NCBI RefSeq assembly: GCF_014204545.1
Contig: NZ_JACHLJ010000001.1
Coordinates: forward strand, 62,001 to 126,000
Length of the DNA stretch: 64,000 nucleotides
Direction: 5' to 3'
DNA from: Brevundimonas vesicularis
GTDB taxonomy: Bacteria; Pseudomonadota; Alphaproteobacteria; Caulobacterales; Caulobacteraceae
The stretch's first letter is position 1. Each line of letters begins with the position of its first letter. The notes beneath the pieces were generated by a model that did no database searches, had not been told where the DNA came from, and saw nothing but the letters and a program-made list of their open reading frames with translations. Position numbers and translations under genes: made by a program. Positions 53,572 through 62,408 of the stretch are shown here, one piece after another.

Positions 53572-54336
53572 TTACGCCTTGCCCCCGAAAGCGGCCGCCC
53601 ATTTCAGGTCGGCGTCTCGGGTGAAACGGCGATCCTTGCCGTATTTCGGATCCTCGGCCAGGCGCTTGGCCTCTTCCTTGGCCGCGTCGGCAGGATCGCC
53701 GCCGCCAGGCGCAGCGGGTTGGTTGGTCGGGGTGGTCATCATCTTCCTCATGTATTCGACCATCCGAATGCCGGCGGCCGTGGGCGTTAGGGACATCAAC
53801 TCCCCGAACATTTCATCGTCGAAGCCGTCGCCGCGCGCCTTCAGCGCCTCGGCGAACACCTCGACCTCGCGGCGGCGACCAGCGGCGTTCTCGCCCAGCT
53901 TGGCCGCCTCGGCCGCCGGATCCAGACCGGCGTCGAACAGGCCGGCCTTGGCCATCTCGGCGGCCGCCTCCAGCGCATCGTCCATCCAGCCCTGGGGCTT
54001 GCCCTTCTCGGCCGCGTATTTGGCCAGGCCCGCCACCAGGGGATCATCCTCGCCCAGCCCGAGAGCTTCGCGCGAGGCGTCGTCCAGGTTCACCTGATAG
54101 GCGTCGGGCTTTTCGTGGACGGTCGCGCGCGCGGCCGCCGCGACCTCTTCCGGCGTCGGCTCGGGCTTTTCCGGTTCAGGGGCGGGCGGATCGGCGGGCT
54201 TATCGTCCGGCGATGAGACCGGCGGCGTCCCATTCTCCGGCGTCGGAGAACCGTTCGTCGGCGGCGTCGCCGGTTCCGGCGCGGGGGGCGCTCCAGCCGG
54301 CGGCGTCGGGGTCGGCGGGGTGATCGGATCGGTCAT
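53572..54336 (-). CDS. Scaffolding protein
   Basis: A 254-residue acidic protein with a Pro/Thr/Glu-rich N-terminus (PITPPTPTPPAGAPPAPEP) and a helical C-terminal half ending in a basic segment (RRFTRDADLKWAAAFGGKA), the usual layout of phage scaffolding proteins. Its place between portal and capsid agrees. Its first 137 bases overlap the upstream gene in another frame. Confidence 0.82.
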   Translation of the reverse strand: MTDPITPPTPTPPAGAPPAPEPATPPTNGSPTPENGTPPVSSPDDKPADPPAPEPEKPEPTPEEVAAAARATVHEKPDAYQVNLDDASREALGLGEDDPLVAGLAKYAAEKGKPQGWMDDALEAAAEMAKAGLFDAGLDPAAEAAKLGENAAGRRREVEVFAEALKARGDGFDDEMFGELMSLTPTAAGIRMVEYMRKMMTTPTNQPAAPGGGDPADAAKEEAKRLAEDPKYGKDRRFTRDADLKWAAAFGGKA

Positions 54337-54646
54337 CGGTCTTGTTCCTCAGATTGGCTTCGTGAAGGTCGAGATAGCGGACCAGGCCCGCGAAAATGCT
54401 GTCCTGCCCCTGTCGCAGCTGGGCGTAGGCCTGGCTCGGACCGGCGGGCAGGGAGTGATCGACGGGCGGCCGCAGCACCGTCATGCGGGCGAACACCATC
54501 AACCGACGCCGCCCGGCCTCGCCGGTGAAGGCTTCCGCCAGCAGGCGGGCATCCTCGGCCATGACGCTGTCCGTCAGCCGCGCCTCGTCCGAAACGTAGG
54601 ACCCGCCACGCACCCAGGCGCAGACCTCGTCCAGCAGATCCGTCAT
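54200..54646 (-). CDS. Head-module protein overlapping portal and scaffold genes
   Basis: A 148-residue protein (MTDLLDEVCAWVRGGSYVSD...). The first 100 residues are a well-formed helical domain (MAEDARLLAEAFTGEAGRRR; SIFAGLVRYLDLHEANLR). The last 45 residues overlap the start of the scaffold gene in another frame and are low-complexity. The start overlaps the portal stop (ATGA). I recognise no family; comparable small genes follow the portal in some T7-like phages. Confidence 0.7.
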   Translation of the reverse strand: MTDLLDEVCAWVRGGSYVSDEARLTDSVMAEDARLLAEAFTGEAGRRRLMVFARMTVLRPPVDHSLPAGPSQAYAQLRQGQDSIFAGLVRYLDLHEANLRNKTDDRSDHPADPDAAGWSAPRAGTGDAADERFSDAGEWDAAGLIAGR

Positions 54647-56211
54647 GCGACCAGGCTCAACTGCGGCTGACCGCCCTGCGGCGCTTCCGGCGCGGGCATC
54701 CCGGCGCCCTGCGCGGCCGCCTCGCCCATGGCGCCCAGCAGCTTGTCGCGGTCTGCGGCCTCGCGGTTGACCCACGACGGCACGGCCATCATGGGCGCCA
54801 GCCGGTGCAGATCCTCGACCTTGGCGATGGCCGTCAGCAGCTCCTGGCCGCCGATGGACTTCAGCAGCTCCAGATAGCGCACCGTGCTTTCGACATCGGT
54901 CAGGGTCTGCGAGCGGGCCAGCGGGCCGGTGATCTTCACCTGCAGCACTAGCTGGTCGATCTTCAGCGCCTCGAAGTCCATGCCGGGGATCTTCTTCTTG
55001 TCGCAGATGTCCAGCACCCGGCTGACGATGTTCGGCACGTATTCGTAGTTCAGGCTCCCGAAGGCCGACCCGGTATCGAATGCGAAATCGCGCATTCGTT
55101 CGACGATCTCGGTCGGCGACCGCACGGCGGCGCTCTCGGGGGGCAACTGGCGAGACAGGGTGTGCTGGGCGATGGACTGGCGCACATCCTGAAGCGCCAG
55201 TTGCGCCAGATCCACGCGGCCGTTCATCTCCAGCGGCTGGATCGACGACCCCATGGGTCCGCCGGTCCGCGCCACCCGGATCAGGGCGTGCGGCGCGATC
55301 CGCAGGGTGTCGGGGTTCACGACGCCGTCGTGGGACACCATCAAGGGCGGCGCCAGGGCATAGGCGGCCGCCTTCAGGATCATCTCGACCGCCTTGTTGG
55401 CCGTCATGATGTCCGGCAGGGTCAGCATCAGCGGACCGATCCCCCACGGGCTGTCGGGCGTCGTCCACCAGCGGAAGACGTTCCACGGGTTGGTCCGGTT
55501 GATCCCTTCCCAAACCGTCTCGCCGGGCTGGGCCTGCTCGCAGCAGACGACGACATAGCGCCAGGCGCGGACGTCGTGGTCGTAATAGCTGGCCTGCAGC
55601 AGCTGCACGGCGTCGCGCGACCCCGCCAGGATCTTGGTCCGCACAGCCTCGGGCCATTTGGCGTCAGGCCATAGCCGCGCCAGTTGCCAGGCGGGATAGG
55701 CCCGGCGCCAATAGACGTTGTCGATCCGGCCGCTGGGGCCTTCCTCGATCCCCAACTGCCAGGGCGGGACCGCGCTCCAGCGCATGATCTCGTTGTCGTC
55801 GCCCTCCAGCCCCAGCAGGGCGCCGGTGCCGACGCCCAGATCCGCGTAGCTTTCCTTGGACGCCTTGTGGAAACCGCTCGCGTCCAGCACCCGCTGGGAC
55901 ACGGTCGTGGCGAAGTCCAGCTTGCGGTTGACCGCCTCGCGCTGATCCTCGGCGACCAGAGGCCCGGCCTCCAGCTGATACCAGCGCTGCGACGGCGGCG
56001 TCACGTCAGCCTGGACCCGGCCGGGGAACTTGTGCGCCCCGTGCAGGCCCGAGGCGTCGAACAGCCCTTCGAAAATAGAACCCGACTTGGCGCGGGGGTG
56101 CCGCCACGGCATGGCGTATTGCAGCGTCCGCTCGATATAGGGCTGCATCGACTTGCGGGTGTTTTCCGCCGCCGTCGCCCGCTCGTTGATGTCCTTGACC
56201 GACCAGGCCAT
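54643..56211 (-). CDS. Portal protein (T7-like head-tail connector)
   Basis: A 522-residue portal forming the DNA-packaging vertex. Markers are MAWSVKDINERATAAENTRK, YAMPWRHPRAKSGSIFEGLFD, RVQADVTPPSQRWYQLEAGP and HTLSRQLPPESAAVRSPTEI, in the order of podovirus portals of T7/N4-type size (about 520-540 residues). I chose the ATG of MAWSVKD, which overlaps the preceding gene's stop by ATGA; a longer frame would read through that gene. It binds terminase and the tail tubular A protein. Confidence 0.9.
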   Translation of the reverse strand: MAWSVKDINERATAAENTRKSMQPYIERTLQYAMPWRHPRAKSGSIFEGLFDASGLHGAHKFPGRVQADVTPPSQRWYQLEAGPLVAEDQREAVNRKLDFATTVSQRVLDASGFHKASKESYADLGVGTGALLGLEGDDNEIMRWSAVPPWQLGIEEGPSGRIDNVYWRRAYPAWQLARLWPDAKWPEAVRTKILAGSRDAVQLLQASYYDHDVRAWRYVVVCCEQAQPGETVWEGINRTNPWNVFRWWTTPDSPWGIGPLMLTLPDIMTANKAVEMILKAAAYALAPPLMVSHDGVVNPDTLRIAPHALIRVARTGGPMGSSIQPLEMNGRVDLAQLALQDVRQSIAQHTLSRQLPPESAAVRSPTEIVERMRDFAFDTGSAFGSLNYEYVPNIVSRVLDICDKKKIPGMDFEALKIDQLVLQVKITGPLARSQTLTDVESTVRYLELLKSIGGQELLTAIAKVEDLHRLAPMMAVPSWVNREAADRDKLLGAMGEAAAQGAGMPAPEAPQGGQPQLSLVA

Positions 56212-56438
56212 CAGCCGCCCAGCGTCGGCGCGAGGCCGCCTTCGTTGCCCTGCCACGTCAGCTGGCGACGACCGGCGCCGCGCATCAGACGACCCGATGC
56301 GGCCCGCTCGGCGCGCACCTTCTGGGCCTCTTCCTCGGCCGTCCGCGCCTGCAGCGCCTGGGTCTTCTCCGCATTGATCTGCGCCCACTTCTGGTCGCGC
56401 GTGCGTCCGCCGAAGAACGACTTAACCCTGCCGGCCAT
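56211..56438 (-). CDS. Small basic phage protein before portal
   Basis: A 75-residue basic protein (MAGRVKSFFGGRTRDQKWAQ..., then a helix TQALQARTAEEEAQKVRAER). It overlaps the GNAT-like gene by 17 bases and the portal start by 4. Short helical proteins at this place occur in many T7-like phages; no function is known. Confidence 0.65.
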   Translation of the reverse strand: MAGRVKSFFGGRTRDQKWAQINAEKTQALQARTAEEEAQKVRAERAASGRLMRGAGRRQLTWQGNEGGLAPTLGG

Positions 56439-56898
56439 GCGGTGAACCTCCAAAGCGACGCGTGAAGACATCGACGGGGCCGCCGGGCGTCGCTTCCTCG
56501 CCGGTCCGTTCGAAGCCCAACCATGTCGCCATGCGCGCCCCCGCAACGCGGTCCCGGCGCGGCGAGGTGAACCGGACGAAGGCGCGCACCTCGACCGGCG
56601 CCACGGCGGCCGCCATCGCCACCATGGCGTCCTCGACCTGATCCAGGGCCGTTCGGAACCGACGCCGAAACGCCGGACCGACCGCCAGCCACGCCTCGAC
56701 ATGATCGGCCTCGGGCCACAGCCCCGCGACGCAGACCAGCAGCCCGTCCGCGTCGCGGAAGGTCAGCGCCGGCCCCTCCGACACCTGGCGCGCCATCTGC
56801 CCGAACCGCAGCCGCGTGAACCGCGCCTTGCCGCGCATGTCGTCCAGGGCCTCCAGCAGATCGAACGCCGAAGCCTCGATCACCGTCAGCTGTCCCAC
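56422..56898 (-). CDS. GNAT-like phage protein between terminase and portal
   Basis: A 158-residue protein with the pattern of a reduced GNAT fold: LLVCVAGLWPEADHVEAWLAV, then RVAGARMATWLGFERTGEEA near the end, where GNATs bind acetyl-CoA. Acetyltransferase-like internal proteins are common in podovirus head modules; enzymatic activity is uncertain because the QxxGxG/A loop is poor. The start is a GTG overlapping the end of terminase. Confidence 0.65.
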   Translation of the reverse strand: MGQLTVIEASAFDLLEALDDMRGKARFTRLRFGQMARQVSEGPALTFRDADGLLVCVAGLWPEADHVEAWLAVGPAFRRRFRTALDQVEDAMVAMAAAVAPVEVRAFVRFTSPRRDRVAGARMATWLGFERTGEEATPGGPVDVFTRRFGGSPHGRQG

Positions 56899-58496
56899 GG
56901 CGACCAATCCGACGAATAAGACGCCCCGCGCCCGCCCGTCTGCGGCATCAGCACTCCGCCCGGCGAGGCCGCCCACCCGTCGCCCGGCCCGCCGCCATAG
57001 GTGGACTTCGGCCGGTGCTGATCGAACGCTTGGCCCGCGACGACGCCTGCACGCCCTTGATCGCCCAGCATGGCGTATTGCAGGGCTTCCTTGGCGTGGG
57101 ACGAGTTCGACTTCTGGACCCGCAGGCGCTTGGCCGGGGCCTTGGGATCGCGGGGTTCCCAGCGATAGTCGCCCGCGAAGCCGCGACGCAGCCAGCGGCA
57201 GGACGGATTGATCACCAGATCCGGCTTCCCGTCATGCACGTTCAGCCGGTTCATCACCGTGCGGACGGCCTCGTGCCGGATCCCCAGCTCATTCGACGGC
57301 GCGGGCTGGACGGGGATCTTCAGCTGGCTGCAGACCATTTCGATGTCGGCGTATTCGCCCATCTCGCGGTCGGCGCCATAGAAGGCCGCCGGGTCGCCCC
57401 AGGCGATGCTGATCCGGTTGCGACTGAACCGGGGATGCAGGGCGTCCCCCAGCGCCTGGGAGAACCGCTTCGGCCCTACGCCATGCAGGATGCGGCGGCC
57501 GCGCGGATCCATCGGATCGGTCAGCACCACCTCGGCATAGACGACGCGCCGCCCCGACCGCGTCCGACCGCAGATCACGGCCGCCGGCGTCCCGCCGCCA
57601 TCGATCCCCAGGAACAGCTCGTCGCCCGGCTCCGGCTCCAGCTCGACCGGCGAGAACAGCCGATCCAGATCCACCTCGCCGAACACGGGATCGCCCGCGA
57701 CCGACGCGCCCCACTGATTGCGGATCATCCGCCGGATATACCACTCAGGCTGGCCTCGGGCGGCGACCTCGTAATAGTCGTCGTCCAGGTTCGCCAAGTT
57801 CTCGGCGTCTGGATTGGTGATGTAGGGCGGCCCGCCCGGCAGGATGCCCGGCGGCTGGTCGAAGAAGCCGACGCCGTTTTCTTCGTGAGTGCCGGCCTGA
57901 TCGACGCACAGATCGTAGAGGGGATGATCGCTGTCGGGCTTGTTGAACGTCACCCAGACGCCGCGCGAGACACGAGTATCTTTCCGGCCTGCGCGCTTCA
58001 CACGCCCCGCCAGGTAGCTGATCGCTTCGAACGGCGTCGTGTCCGCCTCGTCGATATAGGCGCCGTTCAGCTCCCAGCCGCGACACGTCGCCTCGACGGT
58101 GTGTGTCCCCAGCGCTCGCCATTCGACCCGCAGGCGGCAGAGGCCGCCCCCGGGCGTGCCATCCACGAAGGGGGCGGGGAACTCCAGCTCATGCACCGCC
58201 GGCCGGTCATCCGACCCGGTGTAGTGACCAAAGGTCTTCGGCACCCAGTCGAGCCAGGTCTTCATCGTCGTAGCGTAGAGGTTGCGGTAGTTGTCCCGCA
58301 GCACGCCGACGACCGCCGTCCGGACCCCTTGGCTGTCCGGCTTCTGCGTCATGGCCGTGAAGAACGGCTCGGCGACGCCCGCACCCACCGTCTTGCCAGA
58401 CCCGATTGGGCCTGCCATCAAGCGGGTGAAGCGACGGCTCTCGTGGAACGCCTTCAGCTTCGGCCCGCCGGGAATGAACGTCCTGGCGTCGAACAC
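56886..58496 (-). CDS. Terminase large subunit
   Basis: A 536-residue packaging ATPase/nuclease. Walker A is AGPIGSGKTVG (about residues 27-37), Walker B region is NGAYIDEADTTPFEAI (about 140-150), and the RNase H-like nuclease starts at ELFLGIDGGGTPAAV (about 290) with later SIAWGDPAAFYG and KSNSSHAKEALQYA. The start is the GTG of VFDARTFIPGG with GGAG upstream. The missing basic N-terminal extension in longer frames is not conserved. Follows the small subunit after a 189-base gap. Confidence 0.92.
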   Translation of the reverse strand: MFDARTFIPGGPKLKAFHESRRFTRLMAGPIGSGKTVGAGVAEPFFTAMTQKPDSQGVRTAVVGVLRDNYRNLYATTMKTWLDWVPKTFGHYTGSDDRPAVHELEFPAPFVDGTPGGGLCRLRVEWRALGTHTVEATCRGWELNGAYIDEADTTPFEAISYLAGRVKRAGRKDTRVSRGVWVTFNKPDSDHPLYDLCVDQAGTHEENGVGFFDQPPGILPGGPPYITNPDAENLANLDDDYYEVAARGQPEWYIRRMIRNQWGASVAGDPVFGEVDLDRLFSPVELEPEPGDELFLGIDGGGTPAAVICGRTRSGRRVVYAEVVLTDPMDPRGRRILHGVGPKRFSQALGDALHPRFSRNRISIAWGDPAAFYGADREMGEYADIEMVCSQLKIPVQPAPSNELGIRHEAVRTVMNRLNVHDGKPDLVINPSCRWLRRGFAGDYRWEPRDPKAPAKRLRVQKSNSSHAKEALQYAMLGDQGRAGVVAGQAFDQHRPKSTYGGGPGDGWAASPGGVLMPQTGGRGASYSSDWSPWDS

Positions 58497-58619
58497 CCTA
58501 CACACTCTCCAGACCCGCACCCGGACCCGGATGCTTGAGTGAAGGTTCGGCGACCCGCCAAAACGGCAACGCCGAATAGTGCGGGAACGCACGGCCATAA
58601 GGGGTTGCCGACGCGGCTT

Positions 58620-58634
58620 GGGGGGAGGCCCCCC
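58620..58634. other. G6/C6 hairpin in the small-to-large terminase gap
   Basis: GGGGGG-AGG-CCCCCC forms a compact hairpin with a 3-base loop in the 189-base gene-free stretch between the terminase genes. There is no T run. The gap otherwise contains repeated CCGGACCCGG-type GC-rich sequence and no gene. Possible processing site or packaging-related element; weakly supported. Confidence 0.3.
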
Positions 58635-58685
58635 GCCTGGGCGGCCCGTCCGATAACGTCCAGTTACCCAAAAAGGTGTTGAGGA

Positions 58686-59270
58686 TCAGTCCTCTAGGTC
58701 GTCGTCCGACTTCTCACGTCCGACTTGACCCAGCCTGACCGCCATCCCGCCGCCCACGGAAATCTCCGGAGCCTCCCCGCGCGCGGGACTGGAGACCCCT
58801 GTTTGCGGCCCGTTCAGCGTGACGCCGCCGAAGTTGAGGGTGAGCGCCGCGCCGCCCTCGACCTGCACCGCCTGGGGCAGTTTCTGGGCGACGTAGGGCG
58901 CGACGGCTTCGGCCATGCGGAGCTGCAGCTTGACAATGTCCAGCAGCGTGTCGCTGTCCGGCTGGGCGATCCCGATAGCCTTGGCGAAGTCGGCCGGCGA
59001 CATGGAGTAGGCCTCCATCATCACTGACAGCGGGTGGCGGTGCTGGGTCAGCAGCCAGGCGGTCACGGCCTCGGTGCGCCGGTTCTTCGATCCCTTGGGC
59101 CGCCCAGGCTTGCGCGCCGATGGCAGGGCGGCCGCCAGCGGCGACGGCGCGGTCAGATTGCCCGTCTCGCACGGCTCCAACTCTTCGAACAGACCGGCCT
59201 GGACGACTTCGGCCATGTCGGCCTCGCCCTGCACCGCCTGATCTAGAGCCGCTGAAACGCCGCCGGACAT
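58686..59270 (-). CDS. Terminase small subunit
   Basis: A 194-residue protein with an AT-hook-like GRPKGSKNRRTEAVTAWLL segment near residue 54, helical DNA-binding region (MSPADFAKAIGIAQ; DIVKLQLRMAEAVAPYVAQK) and a C-terminal beta segment (AALTLNFGGVTLNG), the form common in podovirus small terminases that recognise packaging sites. A good Shine-Dalgarno (GAGGG) precedes the ATG. Located directly before the large subunit. Confidence 0.8.
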   Translation of the reverse strand: MSGGVSAALDQAVQGEADMAEVVQAGLFEELEPCETGNLTAPSPLAAALPSARKPGRPKGSKNRRTEAVTAWLLTQHRHPLSVMMEAYSMSPADFAKAIGIAQPDSDTLLDIVKLQLRMAEAVAPYVAQKLPQAVQVEGGAALTLNFGGVTLNGPQTGVSSPARGEAPEISVGGGMAVRLGQVGREKSDDDLED

Positions 59271-59334
59271 ATCACCCTCGTTGTTTATTGGCGCTCAGCA
59301 TCGACCAGGGCGACCGGTCGCAACGCCCCAACCT

Positions 59335-59613
59335 GTTACCTCTGTTACGGCGTCGCGGCCGATCCCGGTAACAGCGCAAAACCAAGCCACGCCTGCCTTA
59401 GAGGGAAATGTTACCCCTGTTACCGATGTTACAGCCTATTCAGCATCGCGCGGGCGCGCGCGCACGAGCGACACGTTGCAACGCGCACGAGCGCGCGTGT
59501 GTAGAGGCTGGGGCCGGTAACATCGGTAACTTGGGTAACACCGGCGCAAGCTGCTGAAATCGTTCAGCTAATCTGTTACCGCTCGACATCGTAACACCGG
59601 TAACACCGGTAAC
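59335..59613. repeat. Phased GTTAC/GTAAC iteron array
   Basis: Thirteen GTTAC or GTAAC pentamers: GTTAC at 59335, 59344, 59410, 59419, 59428, 59575; GTAAC at 59368, 59517, 59526, 59535, 59591, 59600, 59609. Within clusters the spacing is exactly 9 bases. GTTACCGATGTTAC (59419-59432) is the perfect reverse complement of GTAACATCGGTAAC (59517-59530), flanking a GC-rich core with the palindrome CGTTGCAACG (59474-59483) and a GCGCACGAGCG direct repeat. The repeats fall in different reading frames in different clusters, so the DNA pattern, not a protein, appears conserved. Probably the prophage replication origin or a control site for the adjacent helicase. Confidence 0.6.
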
Positions 59614-59857
59614 AACGAAGCGGCTGGGCCGTCGTGACGCCATCCTTCCCCCGGACCCGCTGGATAATCAACCCTCGCGCCCGGATAAATCTTGCGGAGA
59701 AAATCGTCAGGCTTCGTCGGCGTCACCGTGATCAATCCACATAAGGGGTCCGGGTGGTGGTGGTGGTGGAGAGAATAGGGGCGAACAGTGGCCAATCCTG
59801 GCCTGTCGCGGCCGCCTGCGCCCGCCCACGGGTCCGGGGCCAAAGGTCAGTGATCAG

Positions 59858-59975
59858 GGGTCGGGCGCGCACCACTCGTCTGCGGCTCGCTGCGCCCGAC
59901 ACTCTGGAAGAGGATTAGGGGCGTCGCCTGGTCGGCGACGCAGCAAGGCCCCGGCGCTGCGCGCGCCAGGGCCTT
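59858..59975. other. Cluster of three hairpins downstream of the helicase gene
   Basis: Three perfect inverted repeats lie in series: GTCGGGCGC/GCGCCCGAC (59858-59900, 25-base loop), GCGTCGCC/GGCGACGC (59921-59941, 5-base loop) and AAGGCCC/GGGCCTT (59945-59975, with further inner pairing). The last probably terminates the early leftward operon. The rest of 59271-60021 holds the iteron array and a short GGT microsatellite (59753-59769) and shows no convincing gene. Confidence 0.5.
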
Positions 59976-60021
59976 GTCATTTCATGCCTCGCCCGCCTTC
60001 GGCGCGCTCAGGGGTGCGGGG

Positions 60022-62139
60022 TCAGGCGGCGCGCCTTACGTCGGTCACCGCCTCGCCGTCGCCCGGCCGGTCGATGATGCGATCCAGCGCCAGCAGCGAG
60101 CATTTGGACAGGCGGCCGTCCACGCGCTGCGGTCCGTAATCGGCGACATCGGGCGGCGCGAACTGCAGGGCGGTCGCCCAGCCGCCGGAAACGGCCCCGA
60201 CGCCCATCGACCACAGCGACCGCTCGAACAGCTTGGCCACCTCGATATGGTTCGACGGCACGGCCAGGCACAGCTTGCCCGCCAGGACGCCCGTCGTCGG
60301 CCGACACAAACCCAGCCCCGCCGTGGACAACCGATCCCGCGCCGCCATCGGCGTGATCTCGTCGTGTTCATCCTTCGGCCGCTCGTCCAGCACGGCCGTC
60401 AGGAACTCTCCGACCGATCGATAGCGATATTGCCGCCAGGCGTCGGGCTGGCTCTGCAGCAGCCGGTCGATGCACTTCTCCCAGTTGGCCCGGTCATCCT
60501 GCGTCTCGGCCATCGTCGCGCGCGGCAGGTGCTTGGCCAGCGGATCGATGTCCTTGGCCAGCGGCACGCCGTCGTTCAGCACCAGGTGCGCGGCCGCCAG
60601 CAGCGTGCCGAAGGTGTCGGCCGCCCGGCTGTCATGCCCGTGCGTCAGCAGCACCCCGCGCCAGGCCGTCAGCACGTCCGGCCAGTTGGCCCACTGATCC
60701 ACGATCCGCCGCAACAGATGCCGCCCCAGCTCGTCGCCCAGCGCCTCCGACAGCTCTGGCGCCTTGGCCTTGGCGTCGGTCAGCTTCTGCAGCATCGGCA
60801 TGGCCAGGCGGCTCAGCTCGGCGGGCTTCATGGGTGGGGGGTTGATACCGGTGAACCCGAACGTCCCGCGCGCCTGATAGTTGGTCGGAACCCCGTCGGC
60901 CCCGCCGCGCACCACGTTCTTGCCGTCCGAGGCATAGCGCGCCAGGCGCATGACCGAGGCCGCCCGCGCATCCGACGCGCTCTCGCCCTCCTGTTCGAAC
61001 TCGTCCGCCCAAACGCCGATGGCCGCCAGCCCCAGCGATTGATAGATCCCCGGCCCCGACGGGTCCGCCAGGTCCATCAGCCGGTCGCCCAGCACCGCCT
61101 TGATCAGCGCCAGCAGCGACGACTTGCCCGACGCCTTGTCCCCGATGGGATAGATGGCAGGCCGCCACTTCAGCGCCGCCCCCATGAACACGCACACGAC
61201 GTAACCCAGCACCAGATAGGGGTCGAGGTCCGCCCGCTTCCAGTTCCACGTCCGCATGGCCGACAACAGCCACCGCGCCGGGATCTTGGACGGATCCTCG
61301 CCCTCCAGCTGGCCGGCGTCGAAGAACAGGGCCGCCAGATCGTCGCTGAACGTCTCCGACGCCGCCGGCGGCGACAGATCTACGTCCCGTGCATAGACGT
61401 GGCCCTCATATTCGCCCAGCTCATGCTCTTCGCCGCCGATCCACAGCCGCGATCCCAGGTGCAGGACGAACACCCCTTTCTCGGTGCGCCACGCGCCTCG
61501 GCCGCGCACCTTGCGCATCGGGTCGAACATGCCGGTCCCGCCGACGATCCGCCCGCACGCCCCGATCAGGTGGCGTCGCACGTCCTCGTATTTGATCCGC
61601 AGCTCGCCGTTCGACGACTGCTTGCCGTAGAAGCTCCAGAGATAGCCCAGGGCCGACCCGAACAGATTGTCGATCTCCCCCTGCTGCGACAGCTTGGTGG
61701 CGCTCAGCTCCACGAACTCGTCGTTGGGATCCATGAAATACAGGACCGACTTCTTCTTCCCCAGCGGCCGCACCGGCATGAACGGCGGCAGGCCCAGATC
61801 GTCGGGCGCCCAGGTGAACCCCTGCATCACGCGCGCGGCTTCCTCGGCCGCCTTGGCCTTGGCTCCGCGATCCTTCGGAATTGTGACGTCCAGAAGCGCC
61901 CGCCGCGCGGCCGCATAGGCCTCGTCGGCCCCCATGGGCGGGATGGATCCGTGCGTGAACGCCTGATCCTCGGCCGCTTCGCCGGCGGCCGCCGCGTCCT
62001 CGTCTTCCTCCACGGGTTCGGGATCCATCACCGGCTTGGCCGGCTCCACTCCGTCAAGGCGCGCCATGGCCCGTTCGTGTTTCTTGGCGGCGTCCTGCCG
62101 CGCGGCCTGACGGGCCGCCTTCCTGGCTTCGGGCGTCAT
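60022..62139 (-). CDS. Phage replicative helicase/primase-type ATPase
   Basis: A 705-residue replication protein. After an acidic N-terminal region (EPVEEDEDAAAAGEAAED), the C-terminal half has an ATPase core: Walker A IGDKASGKSSLLALI (about residues 331-345), a Walker B-like VWADEFEQEG (about 376) and GTFGFTGINPPP. This fits the SF3/D5-type helicases of phages and satellites. It is the last gene of a tightly overlapped early operon, and the iteron array lies just beyond its 3' end. No primase active site is visible in this protein. Confidence 0.8.
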   Translation of the reverse strand: MTPEARKAARQAARQDAAKKHERAMARLDGVEPAKPVMDPEPVEEDEDAAAAGEAAEDQAFTHGSIPPMGADEAYAAARRALLDVTIPKDRGAKAKAAEEAARVMQGFTWAPDDLGLPPFMPVRPLGKKKSVLYFMDPNDEFVELSATKLSQQGEIDNLFGSALGYLWSFYGKQSSNGELRIKYEDVRRHLIGACGRIVGGTGMFDPMRKVRGRGAWRTEKGVFVLHLGSRLWIGGEEHELGEYEGHVYARDVDLSPPAASETFSDDLAALFFDAGQLEGEDPSKIPARWLLSAMRTWNWKRADLDPYLVLGYVVCVFMGAALKWRPAIYPIGDKASGKSSLLALIKAVLGDRLMDLADPSGPGIYQSLGLAAIGVWADEFEQEGESASDARAASVMRLARYASDGKNVVRGGADGVPTNYQARGTFGFTGINPPPMKPAELSRLAMPMLQKLTDAKAKAPELSEALGDELGRHLLRRIVDQWANWPDVLTAWRGVLLTHGHDSRAADTFGTLLAAAHLVLNDGVPLAKDIDPLAKHLPRATMAETQDDRANWEKCIDRLLQSQPDAWRQYRYRSVGEFLTAVLDERPKDEHDEITPMAARDRLSTAGLGLCRPTTGVLAGKLCLAVPSNHIEVAKLFERSLWSMGVGAVSGGWATALQFAPPDVADYGPQRVDGRLSKCSLLALDRIIDRPGDGEAVTDVRRAA

Positions 62140-62408
62140 ACGCGGTCACTCACGAAAGGATGGTCTGGCCCATAGGCCGATAGGATCTCGCGACGCTCGA
62201 TGCCGGCCGCCACGCCGCGCTCAATGGCGCACACCTCGGCGACGGACTTCCCCAGCATCAGGTTGGATCGGGCGCGGCGAGAACCGAGATTGCACAGCGC
62301 ATAGTTCAGCGTGTGCCGCACCGGCGGCGGCAGGGCGTCAAACTCGTCCCAAAGGAACAGATTGCGGCCGCGTCGGCGGTTGGTGCCAGGGTTCAGGCGG
62401 GCGGTCAT
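62136..62408 (-). CDS. Small phage protein of the replication operon
   Basis: A 90-residue protein: a basic N-terminus (MTARLNPGTNRRRGRNLFLW), then DEFDALPPPVRHTLNYALCN, a LPPPVR segment reminiscent of a small phage family (DUF6525-like), then a helical tail. It overlaps both neighbours by ATGA. Function unknown. Confidence 0.65.
   Translation of the reverse strand: MTARLNPGTNRRRGRNLFLWDEFDALPPPVRHTLNYALCNLGSRRARSNLMLGKSVAEVCAIERGVAAGIERREILSAYGPDHPFVSDRV

Noticed and set aside
59281..59520. Possible small plus-strand gene with VTxVT repeats
   Set aside because: The repeats come from the GTTAC iterons and fall in other frames in the neighbouring clusters; no ribosome site and no conserved domain.
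59335..59613. CRISPR array
   Set aside because: Units are only 9 bases with no unique spacers of constant length, occur in both orientations, and no cas genes are nearby.
59568..59843. Possible 91-residue minus-strand protein with a His run
   Set aside because: Made of a GGT microsatellite and iteron sequence with Pro-rich shadow composition; no Shine-Dalgarno seen.
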